Shown: positions 1-11,303 of the stretch, in pieces
Position numbering within the stretch: the stretch's first letter is position 1
How the letters are laid out: the number at the start of each line of letters is the position of its first letter
Source: Rhizophagus clarus
Taxonomy: Eukaryota; Glomeromycota; Glomeromycetes; Glomerales; Glomeraceae
Direction of reading: 5' to 3'
Length of the DNA stretch: 64,000 bases
NCBI GenBank assembly: GCA_015698045.1
Contig: BLAL01000073.1
Span: 186,001-250,000, forward strand
The notes under the pieces: generated by a model
Seen by the model: only the letters and a program-made list of their open reading frames with translations
What the model was told of the DNA's origin: nothing
Database searches by the model: none
Position numbers and translations under genes: made by a program

Positions 1-1367
1 CCGATAAAACATTTTGCCGTAGGATACTTCAATTACTTCATCCAGGATTATTTTAATTTATTACGTGCATATTAATATATATATTTTTTTTTCAAAAATT
101 TACTAGTCATGAAACCATGAAACAATTTATTTTAAATTTATATAAATTACTAATGCCTACTGTATCATTAGATGTTTTTTTTAATAAAATAAATTATTTA
201 TTGAAAACAAGTGATTGGATAATTCAACAGTCATAAAATTTATAAAGCCGTAAATACATTTCAACAAGTATTTACCATGAAATTGCGACTTCAACAGCAC
301 CAGCAAAAATTTTCTGAAATGTGTATGAATTTTATTTGTCAGATTTTATCTTGTACAAGAAAATTTTCGTGGTCTCTACTTTAAAAATGAAAGAACATTT
401 GTCATATAATTATATAAAAAAAATGCGAAGAAATGTTTCTTTTTTATATCAGTAATAGATCATTTTTTTGAAAAAAGCCCATTCATACTTGGTAGTTGAA
501 TAAAATATTTACTGTATATTTAGTATTGATCTATTTTGTTTATCCCTAAATTAGGAGTACGCAATTGATCAATGGAAAAGAATCAATAACTATACCATTA
601 CTATAACATATATTTCACATAATTTTGGCAAAGATGAAAGATAATAATAGATAAACACATTCGTTATGTTGAATATTAAGCTGTTAAGTTGGTGGAGGAT
701 AATATCCTGTATATATATATGTCAAGATAAACTAAAAACGTTGCAACTTGTTTTCAACATATAATTTATGTACGAAATAAGTGAATTAAATTGTTTTTTC
801 CCTTGATTTTTTTTATATTCAAATAAATTGAGAATTACAACTCCATAATTGGATTTGTTGCTTAATGTAGCAATGCATCTTAGAACGATAATTTAACTCT
901 TATTTCTACTTCAAAACAGAATGAATTTAGAGTACTTTTGTTCAAAATAAATAATTTTATCTAGTTTGAAAAGAAATTCACATTTAGAAAAAATTAGAAC
1001 TGAATAAATAAATATTCTTATTATTTTTATTGAGGTTTTTTAAACTTATGATAAATTGATATAAGCTCATGTGTTTATCTCCATTTAAGATTGTACATTA
1101 CTTTATATAAACTTTATATATAAACTTTGATAATTTACCTAATTTATAATATATCACTTTAGAAATCATAAAAATTTATCAATATTTTTTTTATTTGCTT
1201 CACTTTACTTATAGTTTTCAAATTTACCTACCAAGCTACCAACTTTAAATAAATATTAAAATTTGTCTCAATTATACATACCAGGTTTAATATGATTGTC
1301 TGAATCATACTAATATCCTATAAAAAATAATTTGTGCAAAGTTTCTTGAATTTTGTAAACTATTTAA
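1..1367. other. Intergenic AT-rich DNA
   Basis: I see no gene here. Bases of about 101-250 resemble 4370-4640, which lies between two BTB-TLDc relics. This suggests the stretch is the spacer of another unit of the same duplicated array, continuing beyond the left edge. Confidence 0.5.
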
Positions 1368-2874
1368 TCAGTTATCATTTACAACTTTAAATACTTCATA
1401 CTCTTCTACAGAAAATAATTCTGCCGTCTTTCTGATCTGTTTTTCATAATAATTTTTCATACAACAACTAGATTTATTATTAAAAGAGACTTTACCTTTA
1501 CTACCTCCGTATATTTCAAGGTCTCCACTACCAAATGATGGTCCATAAATAAACCAATACCCTATAGCGCATGTTTCATTCCCTACTCGACTAATTAAAC
1601 AAGTTTCGATATTTTCACTATCAATAAAAGAGAAAATAAAACTATCTCCAGTAGTACCAAAACTACCAAAATTACTATGATCATTTTTCCACTCAATCGG
1701 ATTATAACCTCCAAGTATTTCATTTTCATCTTTCACTTTGACAACCGTTACAGTACAAGACTGATTATCACAAATTTTATGAAACTCTTTAGGTGTAAAT
1801 CCATCACGAGATCCACGAAAAATTAATTTAAATTCATATAAATTTTTTAACTCATCTGTATTCTCTAATTTGTCAATCCATTTTGAGATTAATTCCACAT
1901 GTTTATTTGTAATTATTTTTGAATCTATATTTTTAAACCCTATTTCTTTGATTACTTGTGGTTCTGGTCTGTCCAAAAAATATTTAATTGAATCTTCATA
2001 TAACTCTTTAGGGAAAATCTCTTTGTATGGATATGCCTTATTCAAAAATTCTTTAGAAGTAAATTTAGTAAATTTAATGAAAGTAATACATTGTTTCAAA
2101 GTATCTTTTAAAGTATTAAAATCATCATTTGAATAGTTTAAAGGATCTGAAGAAAGTCCAGGATTTTGAGCAATACCCCATTTAAGTGCATATTCCCAAA
2201 CTTGGGCTTCACTCATTTGATTTTTATCATGTTGGACAAGAGTGATTAAAACTTTTTCTGAAATTGAAGTAAAATCAGGTGAATCAAAAATTTTTTCTGG
2301 TTTCTTAGATATTAATTCAGTACAAAATTTTTGGAGTTCCAGGAAAGAATTATTTTTGAAGCTCGTTTGATATACCAAGTTAAAATTTTGTTTCATCCAG
2401 TTCATTTTGTTTTCGATCAAAAATGATTGTAAATGGGGAATTAGTTCTTGAAGACTTAGCTCGTTAGCAGCAACTAAGATATTAAAAATATCCAAATCGT
2501 CGTATTCTTCTAAGGATAGTTTTCCACCATAAATATACCTAATTTAAAAACAATTGATAAAAAAAATTAAGAATATTTTATAAATTATTAACTTAACCAT
2601 AGCAATTAATTTAATACCTTAAAATTATTTTAAAAATTTCAGGTAAAATATTCGGTAATTTAATATGTGCCAAAGTTCCGTCATTTTTCTTTTTATTGGT
2701 TGATAAAATTCTTCTCAAATAAGGAGAACGATAATTTAAGATAACCATGTGAGCACGAAAAATTTTTACATTAGGGTCATTACCAACTTCGATCGTAATA
2801 TCATAATATTCTTCATCATCTAGAATTTCAAGTAAATTTTGAGATAATTTTGGCAAAAATTCGCTATCAGCCAT
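1368..2874 (-). CDS. BTB-BACK-TLDc protein (two exons, 475 aa)
   Basis: The coding sequence is 2874-2618 joined to 2538-1368 on the minus strand, and the 79-base intron has GT..AG ends. The start is the ATG of MADSEFLPKLSQNLLEIL, which matches the paralogs. Residues 1 to about 128 are a BTB/POZ fold (DITIEVG, FRAHMVILNYRSPYL), the intron falls at residue 86 inside LRYIYGG, a BACK region runs to about 260 (VWEYALKWGIAQNP), and TLDc covers about 290-470 (FRGSRDGFT, EILGGYNPIEWK, YGPSFGSGDL). Known of the families: BTB-BACK proteins often recruit CUL3 ubiquitin ligase and TLDc domains bind the V-ATPase. The role here is unknown. It is the only intact minus-strand member in the window, and its upstream region is of the second class, shared with the gene at 19.8 kb. 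Confidence 0.9.
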
Positions 2875-2902
2875 TATAATATTCTAACATTAATGTTAAA
2901 AT

Positions 2903-3003
2903 AAGAATAAAGAGACCGAGTACAAGAATTTTGTCAATCCTAATTTGTGAAATGGTCAAACCTTTATATATTGCAGATCCTTGTAGCACAATGACGGATA
3001 ATT
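2903..3003 (-). promoter_or_regulatory. Class II upstream module
   Basis: Read on the minus strand, this stretch contains ATTATCCG, then a GATCTGCAATATATAAAGG segment holding a TATA-like core, then TTCACAAATTAGGATTG, before the ATG at 2874. The same order of motifs occurs upstream of the BTB-TLDc gene at 19.8 kb and the relic at 4.2 kb. The promoter role is inferred from position and conservation. Confidence 0.5.
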
Positions 3004-3324
3004 AATTGGAATTAGTTTAATTAACCAGTAATATAATTCGGTTAACTCCAAGAAAGAACCAAGTAGTGCATAATCTCATAAATTTAAAAAGTGATAAAAT
3101 CTGCGAGTATAATTAAAAAAAGTCGGCTAAAAAAATGGTATTTTTCTTCTAAATGCTGCGTTAAAAATCATAATGTATATTAATTTAACTTAGTACATAA
3201 TAGCTTCGTTAAGAAAAAATGCTGTGAATCCTTAATATATAGAAATAAAGGCTTGTAAAATATTAATCAAGTATTCATATCATAACATAATTTAAATTAT
3301 ACAGTAGTTTTAATAATTTTTTGA
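3004..3324. other. Intergenic spacer
   Basis: AT-rich spacer between the intact minus-strand gene and the relic behind it. I see no gene or repeat in it. Confidence 0.4.
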
Positions 3325-4158
3325 ATAACTTATCAGGTGGAATTTTTCTATAAGAAAATACATTATTCAAAAATACTCTCGAGGTTAATTTAAGAATCCT
3401 ATAAAAGGTAGTATATTGCTGCAAAGTATTTTTTTTAAAGCGTTAAAATCATGAAGGATCTGATGAAAGTCTAGAATTTTAAGCAATACCCCAAACTTGA
3501 ACTTCATTAATTTGAATCTTATCATGACGAATAAAAGAGATCAGAACTTTTTCTGAACTTAAAGTGAAATTAGGTGAATTAAAATTTTTCTGGCAGTTTA
3601 GATATTAATTCTGAACAAAAAATTTGGAAATCCAAGAAAGAATCATTTCAAAGCTCTTCTGACATTAGATTAAACTTTTGTTCAGTCCAATTTTCTTTGT
3701 TTTCAATTAAAGTTATTCAATCAGTTATTGAATGATTTCAAATAGAGAATTAGTTCTTGATGACTTAGTTCGTTAGCAGCAACCAATATTTTAACATTAT
3801 TTAAATTATCATAATCTACTAAAGAAATTCTCCCACCATAAAAATACCTAAAATAGAAAATACGTTAATAAAAAAAAAAATTGTAATGACTTATTTTGCA
3901 TAACCCTAGGTTTAATTATTTATTATCATATCTTAAAATTATTTGAAAAACCTTAGGTAAAATGTTCGGTGATTTAATAAGTGTTAAAATTCCATCATTT
4001 TTCTTTTTATTAAATTCTCGTTCTCCTTATTTGCGAAAAATTCTAAGTTAATCATGTGAGCACGAAATATTTTTATGTTGGAACTTCTACCGTAATATCA
4101 TATTATTAGTCATTTCGAGTTAATTTTGAGATGATTTTTATAAAAACTTATCAGTCAT
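3325..4158 (-). pseudogene. BTB-BACK-TLDc relic lacking TLDc
   Basis: The minus strand retains traces of the BTB exon, with an apparent start codon at 4158-4156, the intron junction near 3850, the conserved VAANELS region, and BACK-like sequence to about 3325. Many frameshifts and stops break it, and the TLDc part is absent. The exon-1 core has suffered internal deletions. It is clearly non-coding now, and its upstream sequence belongs to the class II promoter type. Confidence 0.8.
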
Positions 4159-5048
4159 ATTATACATTAAAATATTAAAAACTACAAAGAAGAGCATGTA
4201 AAGAGAGTACGAGAGTTTTGTCAACCTAATTTGGTAAAATGATTCGACTTATATGCGGATCTTTTGTACGGAATCGGTTAATATAGTTCATTCATCTCAT
4301 AAAGAATCGTTTAACCAATGATTAACCGAAACGTTCATAAAATATTAAACTTAAATACATTATCATGCATACTTTAAAGATTTATTTTTCAAAATTTGGT
4401 TAGATTTACTAATCACGAAAATAAATATTAGATAACTTTTTTAGTTAGTGTTGATTGATTATTGCATAGTAATTATAAATTGTATTACATACATATAATG
4501 CGATTAATTTTAACATCAAATGAAGATTACGTCAGAAGTTTTAATAAATAAAATTATTTATTAAAACCAGATTATTTGGCTGAATAATTTAAGTCCATAA
4601 AATAAACCGGCTAAATGATTTTAATTTTAATTTACCTCAAAGATCAATCGGTAATTATTAATAAAAAAAAAAAAAAGGATTCAATGACATTTAAAAAAGT
4701 GATGAAACAATTTTAATAAAACTTACACAAGCAAACGAGCTTACACAATCAAAATTCAGAACAAAAACATCATATATAAAATTCAAAAAAAAATTGTTAC
4801 CAAAAACACCATCAAAAAATTAAATTTTTGGAGCTTTTTTTTTTTTAAAAAAAAAAAAATTCTATTCTATCTTATAAACTCGATTCAGATCCGTGACTAG
4901 ACTTTATAATTATCATTATTATTGTGTCTATGATAACAATAAGTGACATAAATTTATGGTTTATTATAATTGTAGTATTTTTGAATTATATAATGATACC
5001 AAAATTTAATAATTAACTTCTCGATAAACTATGTTAATCAATTATCTT
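4159..5048. other. Intergenic spacer between two relics
   Basis: The stretch is AT-rich with long homopolymers, including T and A runs near 4835-4860. Bases of about 4200-4290 on the minus strand carry the degenerate class II upstream module of the neighbouring relic. Bases of about 4370-4640 resemble the left edge of the window. No gene is visible. Confidence 0.45.
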
Positions 5049-6352
5049 TTATAATCTGAAATACTTCATATTTTCTACAGAAAACAATTCCTCGCCAAAT
5101 GATGAACCGAATCGATAATAATAACATATGGCGCATCTTTTATTCACCACTCGACTAATAGGACTATTTTCAATATTTTCTTTATTCATAAAGGAGAAAA
5201 CAAAACTATCTACAGTAGTACCATAACTACCAAAAAATATTATAATCGCTTTTCCATTCAATCGGATTATACCCTCCAAGAATTTCATTGCTATCCTTTA
5301 CTTTGATAATCGAGATTGATTATCACAAATTTTATGAAACTCTTTAGCTGTAAATCCGTCACGGGATCCACGAAAGATTAATTTGAATTCATACGAATTT
5401 CTTAACTCATATGTATTTTCTAATCCGTCAGTCCACTTTGAGATTAATTCAACATGTTGAATTGTAATAATTTTAGAATCAATAACCTTTTTAATTGATG
5501 GTCTATGATCTTCATTAATCTTTTTAGTTGGTTTATAATTATTATTTAAAAATAAGTTTAATAAGTCCATACATAATTCACTGGGTAGGATTTCTCTATA
5601 AGGAAACACATTATTCCAAAATTCTCTTGAGGTTAAATTAGAAAATCTTATATAAGGAATGTATCGCTGCAAAGTCATTTTTAAAGCGTTAAAATCATCA
5701 TTTAAATAACTTGAAGGGTCTGACTAAAGTTCAGGAATTTAAGCAAGTACGTACTCCCAAATTTGAACTTTACTCATTCGAATTTCACCACATTGAACAA
5801 GAGAAACCACAACTTTTTCAAAAGTTGAAGTAAAATCAAGTGAATTGAAAATCTTTTCTGGTTGCCCAGATATTAATCCTTCACAAAAAATGTGGAGATC
5901 TAAAAAAAATCATTTTCAAAGCTCGTCTGGTATACTATCCAGTTTTCTTTGTTTTCAATTAAGAATGATTGCAGATAGGGATTTAGCTCCTGAAGTCCTA
6001 GTTTATTAGCAGCAATTAAGATTTTAACATCTAAGATATCTAGAGAAATCCTTCCACCATAAATTATACCTAATAAAATAAATGTATTGATAAAGAAAAA
6101 GTAAACTTATAAATTTACTTATTTATATTATAATACTTGTTTAGTTATTTCTTACCTTAAAATTATTTGAAAAACTTAGGTAGAATATTCTATAATTTTT
6201 ATATGTGTCATAGATCCGTCATTTTTCTTTTATTAGTTGATAAAATTCTTCTCAAATAAGAACGATAAATTTAAGATGACAGCACGAAATATTCTTACGT
6301 TAGTCATTACCAACTCCAATTATAATAATTAATATCTTAATATTCATCAATA
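5049..6352 (-). pseudogene. BTB-BACK-TLDc relic, full length but broken
   Basis: All parts of the family are recognisable on the minus strand. The BTB exon is at about 6352-6150, BACK and linker lie around 6050-5480 (FLNNNYKPTKK), and TLDc is at 5480-5049 (FRGSRDGFTAKEFHKICDN, then a piece with GSSFG). Frameshifts near 5290 and 5700, several stops, and a deletion between GSSFG and the C-terminus disrupt it. The longest open stretch is 126 codons (5678-5298). No clear start codon survives. Its BACK-linker module is the type also found in the intact gene at 36 kb. Confidence 0.85.
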
Positions 6353-7012
6353 AGATAATAAATATTTTATTCGAAATCTATGAACAGTATATGTCAATCT
6401 TGAAGATTGTATTAGGACATGTTCAATGACGGCAAGAAAGAAAATTTATTTTCTTAGGGTTCGCAATTTATCATGTATTATTTCTCAAAATACAATAAAA
6501 CAAGTAGTTTAGTATTTATTATTTAATTTATTCAATACAACATATGAAGTTTTATTTTTCTATTGATGTTATTTAAGTAGGACAAAAAATATAATTAAAG
6601 TAAGTAAAATGTAATATAAAAAGTAAAAAGAAAATGCACCTACTTGTGAGTTTTAATTTATTATTCCCCCAAAATCGTACCTTCTTGTGATTCTTCGAAA
6701 TTGCACCTCTTTGTGATTTTCATTAATCCAATATTTTGCTTCATTTAAATCATGATTGTTTTTAAAATATAGGCGCAAGTTTTTGTCCTTTCGATTGAAC
6801 CAACAAAATAAACCGATTTCAACAAACCAACCAATTGATCACTTCATGATTATCAAACATATATCCATTACTGATATCAATAAATCGCATCGTATTTGTA
6901 AGGTCGGGTCCATAACCATATGAGAAGCGTTTATAATAATCCATTAAAAATCTATAACTTATATTCTTAACTGCTATTCCTATAGAAATTAGACTTTGAA
7001 TACAACTGTTAC
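6353..7012. other. Intergenic spacer with short repeats
   Basis: No gene is visible. Three imperfect copies of a GCACCTACTTGTGA-like element lie at about 6636-6720 (GCACCTACTTGTGAG, GTACCTTCTTGTGAT, GCACCTCTTTGTGAT). Their meaning is unknown. Confidence 0.4.
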
Positions 7013-7930
7013 TTAAACTTGAATGTATATCTTTAGACCAAAACCAAATTTCAACCTTCCAATTGTTTCTTTTATTCCAAGGTGGAGATCTTTATCACCC
7101 AATATCAAAATTAATGTGCCAGGACCATTTGTGATAGCGGTTTTTGTTATAGCACGTGTTATTTCCATATCAACGTGTTTTGTGCAATTTCTTTCAAAAA
7201 CTTCTACTTCAAATTCATTGCTTTCTACAAAACTGCACAGAGAATCATACAATGGAAGATACGAACCGACGATGCATGGTGTTCCACCAACTTTGCGATT
7301 ATCCAAAATTACTTCCAGTAGTCTGCTATAATCGATTATTAATTCATCAAAGGAGAGGACTCCTTCATCATTAAATCTGCCCAATCTTTCAAATTTAGCA
7401 ACATTCTCTTTCCCCTGAACATTAAGGTTAGAATTATCCACAAATAAGTGAACAAGTCCAGCAGGTCCCATGATAAAAGTGCCGGCTATAGAACAAGTGA
7501 AAACGAAGTTAGCCTTTAATATAACGATATGGTGTCGAATCGGGATTCGGAGACACTTACCAGTGGTGACGGGTGGAAGCGGACGAACGATTATGTGGAT
7601 ATGGTTATTAGTTGGATTATTTTGGGATAAGTAATTTTCAATTCTCGTATTTGGATACATCTCTTCACCTCCGAGTTGTTCTTTAATATCAATTTCATGA
7701 GATGGTATTGTGTCAAGAGTTTTCAGTTTATCATTTTCATAGTTAGTGGGAATACTAACTTTCCATAATCCAATTTTGTTAAAAGGAATACTATTAAAAG
7801 GAGGGTCCTCTTTTTTCGCATCCCTGACAGCTCTCTGGATATGCGAGACGTATATCATTTCATTGGTAATATCAACCACAAAGTTGCGTGTTCTAGAGGG
7901 AACTTCACCCAAGACGAGGCAAAATACCAT
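7013..7930 (-). CDS. Crinkler (CRN)-type protein with NYN/PIN-like nuclease domain
   Basis: The stretch is open from an ATG at 7930 to a stop at 7013 (305 codons). It contains a probable 75-base intron at 7560-7486 (GTAAGT donor, TATAG acceptor) that leaves a 280-residue product. Residues 1 to about 120 resemble the ubiquitin-like CRN header seen in glomeromycete Crinklers: FCLVLGE start, VVDIT, IGLWKVSIP, and a closing IHIIVRPLPP like the HVLVVVP end of CRN headers. The rest resembles a NYN/PIN-like RNase fold: LVHLFVDNSN (Asp140), HVDMEI (Asp229) and LILGDKDL (Asp254, Asp256). All the acidic positions expected for metal binding appear present. No signal peptide is visible. CRN proteins act in host or self nuclei in other systems, but the target here is unknown. 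The family call is by motif memory only. Confidence 0.75.
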   Translation of the reverse strand: MVFCLVLGEVPSRTRNFVVDITNEMIYVSHIQRAVRDAKKEDPPFNSIPFNKIGLWKVSIPTNYENDKLKTLDTIPSHEIDIKEQLGGEEMYPNTRIENYLSQNNPTNNHIHIIVRPLPPVTTGKCLRIPIRHHIVILKANFVFTCSIAGTFIMGPAGLVHLFVDNSNLNVQGKENVAKFERLGRFNDEGVLSFDELIIDYSRLLEVILDNRKVGGTPCIVGSYLPLYDSLCSFVESNEFEVEVFERNCTKHVDMEITRAITKTAITNGPGTLILILGDKDLHLGIKETIGRLKFGFGLKIYIQV

Positions 7931-8895
7931 GTTGGTAATATAACTGAAAATTAAAATTTTTGGGGGAAAGAGTTAGGAAAAAATGTGCGAAGGTGCGACA
8001 CGTTATACATATGAAAAATCAAACTTTGAGTCATAAACCATCATACGTTATTATTCCATGGTAAATAATTTCCAAATCATATTTAATCATTTGATCGATT
8101 GGCATTTATATTGTATAATTGTTAACACGTTACTCTTAGTTGATATACATATACATATTCATGACAAATAAGACGAAAAAATTTTCATAAGAGCAAACGC
8201 TTACAGTATATAAAATTTCATCGAACTGATCCCTTGTTTGAGTGTGTGTGCAAAAGAACTATTCAAAAAATAAAAGCGCATTACTGTTGTGTAAAGGAAA
8301 CTGCAGTTTGAAAGAAGCGTTAACGAAGAAATTATTGAAACCTTGGATGAAGCATTATGCAATTAAGGTATAAAATAAATATGTATTTTTCTCCAGCTAT
8401 GATTGCGCATTAAGATAACGATTATAGGACTTGTAAACGAATGATATTTTCTCGCACAGATTTCTGAGGGATTTACTAGCATCACGTATTATAAACAACA
8501 CAAAATTTCGACATAAGGTTAATACTATTGTCAATTCATGCCTTATACAAGTACAACTGGCAACCGGTTTGTTTTATTCAGAATATCGATGATTGGGACA
8601 ATGAAACCAGACCATATTAATATAGGTAAGCAAAATACTGGTGTGTCTGGAGACATTAGAATAGAAACGCCATTTCACTTTGTAAAGTTGATGTATTACT
8701 GAGTCTTGTAATTTATTTTTTACCTCAATGAATCGGTCATTCCGATGAGATATTACCTCATTTTTTATCTATACTGACGAATTTTAGTTACCAGTAATAA
8801 GTTTATTATTTGTATTATACCGAAATAATAAATTGGTCATTGCAATTTTTCATAATTTTATCGTACACCATAGTTGAAGAAAAATCAGAATCGAG
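7931..8895. other. Divergent spacer between CRN and BTB-TLDc genes
   Basis: This holds the upstream regions of the minus-strand CRN gene and the plus-strand gene at 9.0 kb. No further coding sequence is supported. I could not pick out a defined promoter for the CRN gene. Confidence 0.4.
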
Positions 8896-8992
8896 TTTTT
8901 ATTACATCCGGATCATCATAGTAACACAAGTGTTACACAATTGTTGCGCCGAATATAAAAAGGAGCTGAATGCAAATAATCTGCAAACAATA
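8896..8992 (+). promoter_or_regulatory. CCGGATC-box promoter module
   Basis: The order is a TTTTTATTACATCCGGATC box, a GTAACAC segment, a TATA-like ATATAAAAAGG near 8952-8963, and a degenerate AATCTGCAAACAATA leader, ending about 30 bases before the ATG at 9020. The same order recurs before most plus-strand family members. The function is inferred. Confidence 0.6.
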
Positions 8993-9019
8993 AACTTTAT
9001 TTATTCTATCCCAATAATA

Positions 9020-10547
9020 ATGGCTGATAATGAATTTTTATTAAAGTTGTCTCAAAATTTACTTGAAATTTTGGATGATGAAGAATATTATGATATTACA
9101 ATTGAAGTTGGTAATGACCCTCACGTAAAAATTTTTCGAGCTCATATGATTATTTTAAATTATCGTTCTCCTTATTTAAAAAGAATATTATCAACTAATA
9201 AAAAGAAAAATGTTGGAACTTTGGCACATATTAAATTACCAAATATTTTACCTGAAATCTTTCAAATAATTTTAATGTAAGGAAATCATTAAACTAATTA
9301 TTTTACATAGATTATTGTTTTATAACTTCATTTATAACTTTTTTTATCAATTGTTTTTTCATTTTAGGTATATTTATAGCGGAAAGCTTTCTTTGAATGA
9401 ATATGATATTTTAGATATCATTAAAATCATGGTTGCTGCTAATGAACTTAATCTTCAGGAGCTAATACCCCATTTACAATCATTCTTGATTAAAAACAAA
9501 ACGAAATGGATTGAACAAAATTTTAATTTGATATACCAAACGAGCTTCAAAAATGACTCTTTCTTGGAACTCCAGAAACTCTGTACGGATTTAATATCTA
9601 AACAACCAGAAAAAGTTTTCAATACATCTGATTTTACTTCGATTCCAGAAAAAGCTTTAATCTCTCTTATTCAAGATAATAATAATCTTCAAATCAGTGA
9701 AGTTCAAGTTTGGGAACATGTTCTTAAATGGGGTATTGCTCAGAATCCTGGACTTACTTCAGATCCTTCGAGTTATTCAAATCATGATTTTAACATTTTA
9801 AAGAATACTTTAAAACAACTTGTTCCTTTAATTAAATTTACAGAATTTACTCCCAAAGAATACCTGGATAAGGTATATCTATATAAGAAGATTATTCCTA
9901 AGGAATTAAATGAAAATTTAATTAAATACTTTTTGGATTATAATCCCCATTTAAATAAAAAGTCGGAACCACAGATAATCGATTCAAAAATTATTACGCA
10001 ACAACAGGCTGAATTAATCTTAAAATGGATTGATAGATTAGAGATTACAGATAAATTAAAAAATTCATATAATTTCAACTTAATTTTTCGTGGATCTCGT
10101 GACGGATTTGCGGTTGAACGATTTCATGAAATATGTGATAATAAACCTCATGCTATAACTATTATTAAAGTGAAAGAAAGTAACGAAATTCTTGGAGGGT
10201 ATAATCCGATTGAGTGGAAAAGTTATGATTTTATTGCTAGGTATGGAACTACAAAGGATAGTTTTATTTTCTCTTTTAATAACAAAAATAGTGTTGAAAA
10301 TTGTATTTTAAGTCGTGTAAAAGAGGAAAAGCGTGCTATATATAATAGTTGGGAGTATGGACCATCATTTGGATACAGTGACCTTATAACAATGTGCGAA
10401 ATTACCAATCCCTTTAAAAGCAGACAAGATTTTAAAATTAACAATTGTTATTGTAGTGAACGTTCTTATGAAAACCCAATTAGGAAAACAAAAGATTCTT
10501 ATAATATAGAAGAATATGAAATATTTCAGATTACAAAAGATATTTAG
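9020..10547 (+). CDS. BTB-BACK-TLDc protein (two exons, 478 aa)
   Basis: Exons are 9020-9276 and 9368-10547. The 91-base intron begins GTAAGG and ends TTTTAG. The start at 9020 (MADNEFLLKLSQNLLEIL) aligns with all paralogs. An upstream in-frame ATG at 8810 would read through the promoter box and TATA-like element and is not used here. The BTB half-domains are joined at residue 86 (LMYIYSGK). BACK contains VWEHVLKWGIAQNPGL. The linker is FLDYNPHLNKKSEPQII, close to that of the gene at 33 kb. TLDc shows FRGSRDGFAVERFHEIC and YGPSFGYSDL, then a long variable loop with a Cys-Tyr-Cys before the conserved SYENPIRKT and the EEYEIFQI end. Confidence 0.92.
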
Positions 10548-10734
10548 AAATTTTTTATAAAAAATAGATAGTTACATTAAATTGTTTTGAATTATTAAAC
10601 TTATCAGATTAAGATAAAATCTGTGAAATTAAAAAATTAAATAGGTTTATTATTGCTTTTCACTGAATAGCACTATTTCGGGTGAAATAAGTACTATGAA
10701 ATTTTCGGATTTTATAATCAAACATTCAATTGAA

Positions 10735-11303
10735 TGTTTTCATCACCGCCCTTACGTAAAAAACATTTCGTTATTTTAAACCATCATTCACCATATTTAC
10801 CTTATTTGAAAAGAATTTTATCAACTAATAAAATAAAGGTAAAAATGATGAAACCTTAACGCATATTAAATTACCGAATATTTTACCTGAAATTTTTCAA
10901 ACTATTTTAAGGCAATGAGGAGGTTCGTTATAGTAAATCATTGGTTTATAAATTTATCTTAATTTTGAACATTTATTTTAGATATTATGACGGAAAATTA
11001 CTTTGACAAAATACGATACTTTAAATGTTATTAAAATCTTGGTTGCTGCTAATAAATTAAGTTTGCAGGAATTAATTTCTTATTTACAATCATTTTTAAT
11101 TAATTATAAATGAACTTGATGGAATAAAATTTTGATTTGGTATGACAAACGAGCTTCGAAAGTAATTCTTTCTTAGATCTCCAAAAATTTTGCACAAAGT
11201 TAATTTTAATTCACCTGATTTTACTTCAATCTTAGAAAATGTTTTAATCTCTCTTATTCAACTTCATAATCTTCAAATCAAATTTGGGATCATTTTCTTG
11301 AAT
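10735..11303 (+). pseudogene. Truncated BTB-BACK relic
   Basis: Degenerate BTB exon sequence (recognisable YLKRILSTNK and HIKLPNILPEIFQTILR segments near 10800-10912) is followed by the intron region, an altered YYDGKL junction at 10981, and BACK-like sequence (KILVAANKLSLQELISYLQSF) to about 11303. Stops and frameshifts occur throughout. Everything after the QIKFGIIFL segment is lost, including TLDc. An open stretch at 11190-11390 is only part of this debris. Confidence 0.8.

Noticed and set aside
2539..2617. Stand-alone 87-residue BTB protein from exon 1
   Set aside because: The stop comes from the intron. The second exon continues the BTB fold in frame in every copy.
7023..7374. Plus-strand frames opposite the CRN gene
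   Set aside because: They are antisense to conserved domain sequence and have no features of their own.
8810..9019. Longer N-terminus for the 9 kb gene from an upstream ATG (similar extensions for the 28.5, 39.7, 43.0 and 32.9 kb genes)
   Set aside because: The added codons run through the promoter box or TATA-like element and are not shared in protein sequence, while the MAD-type start aligns in nearly all copies.
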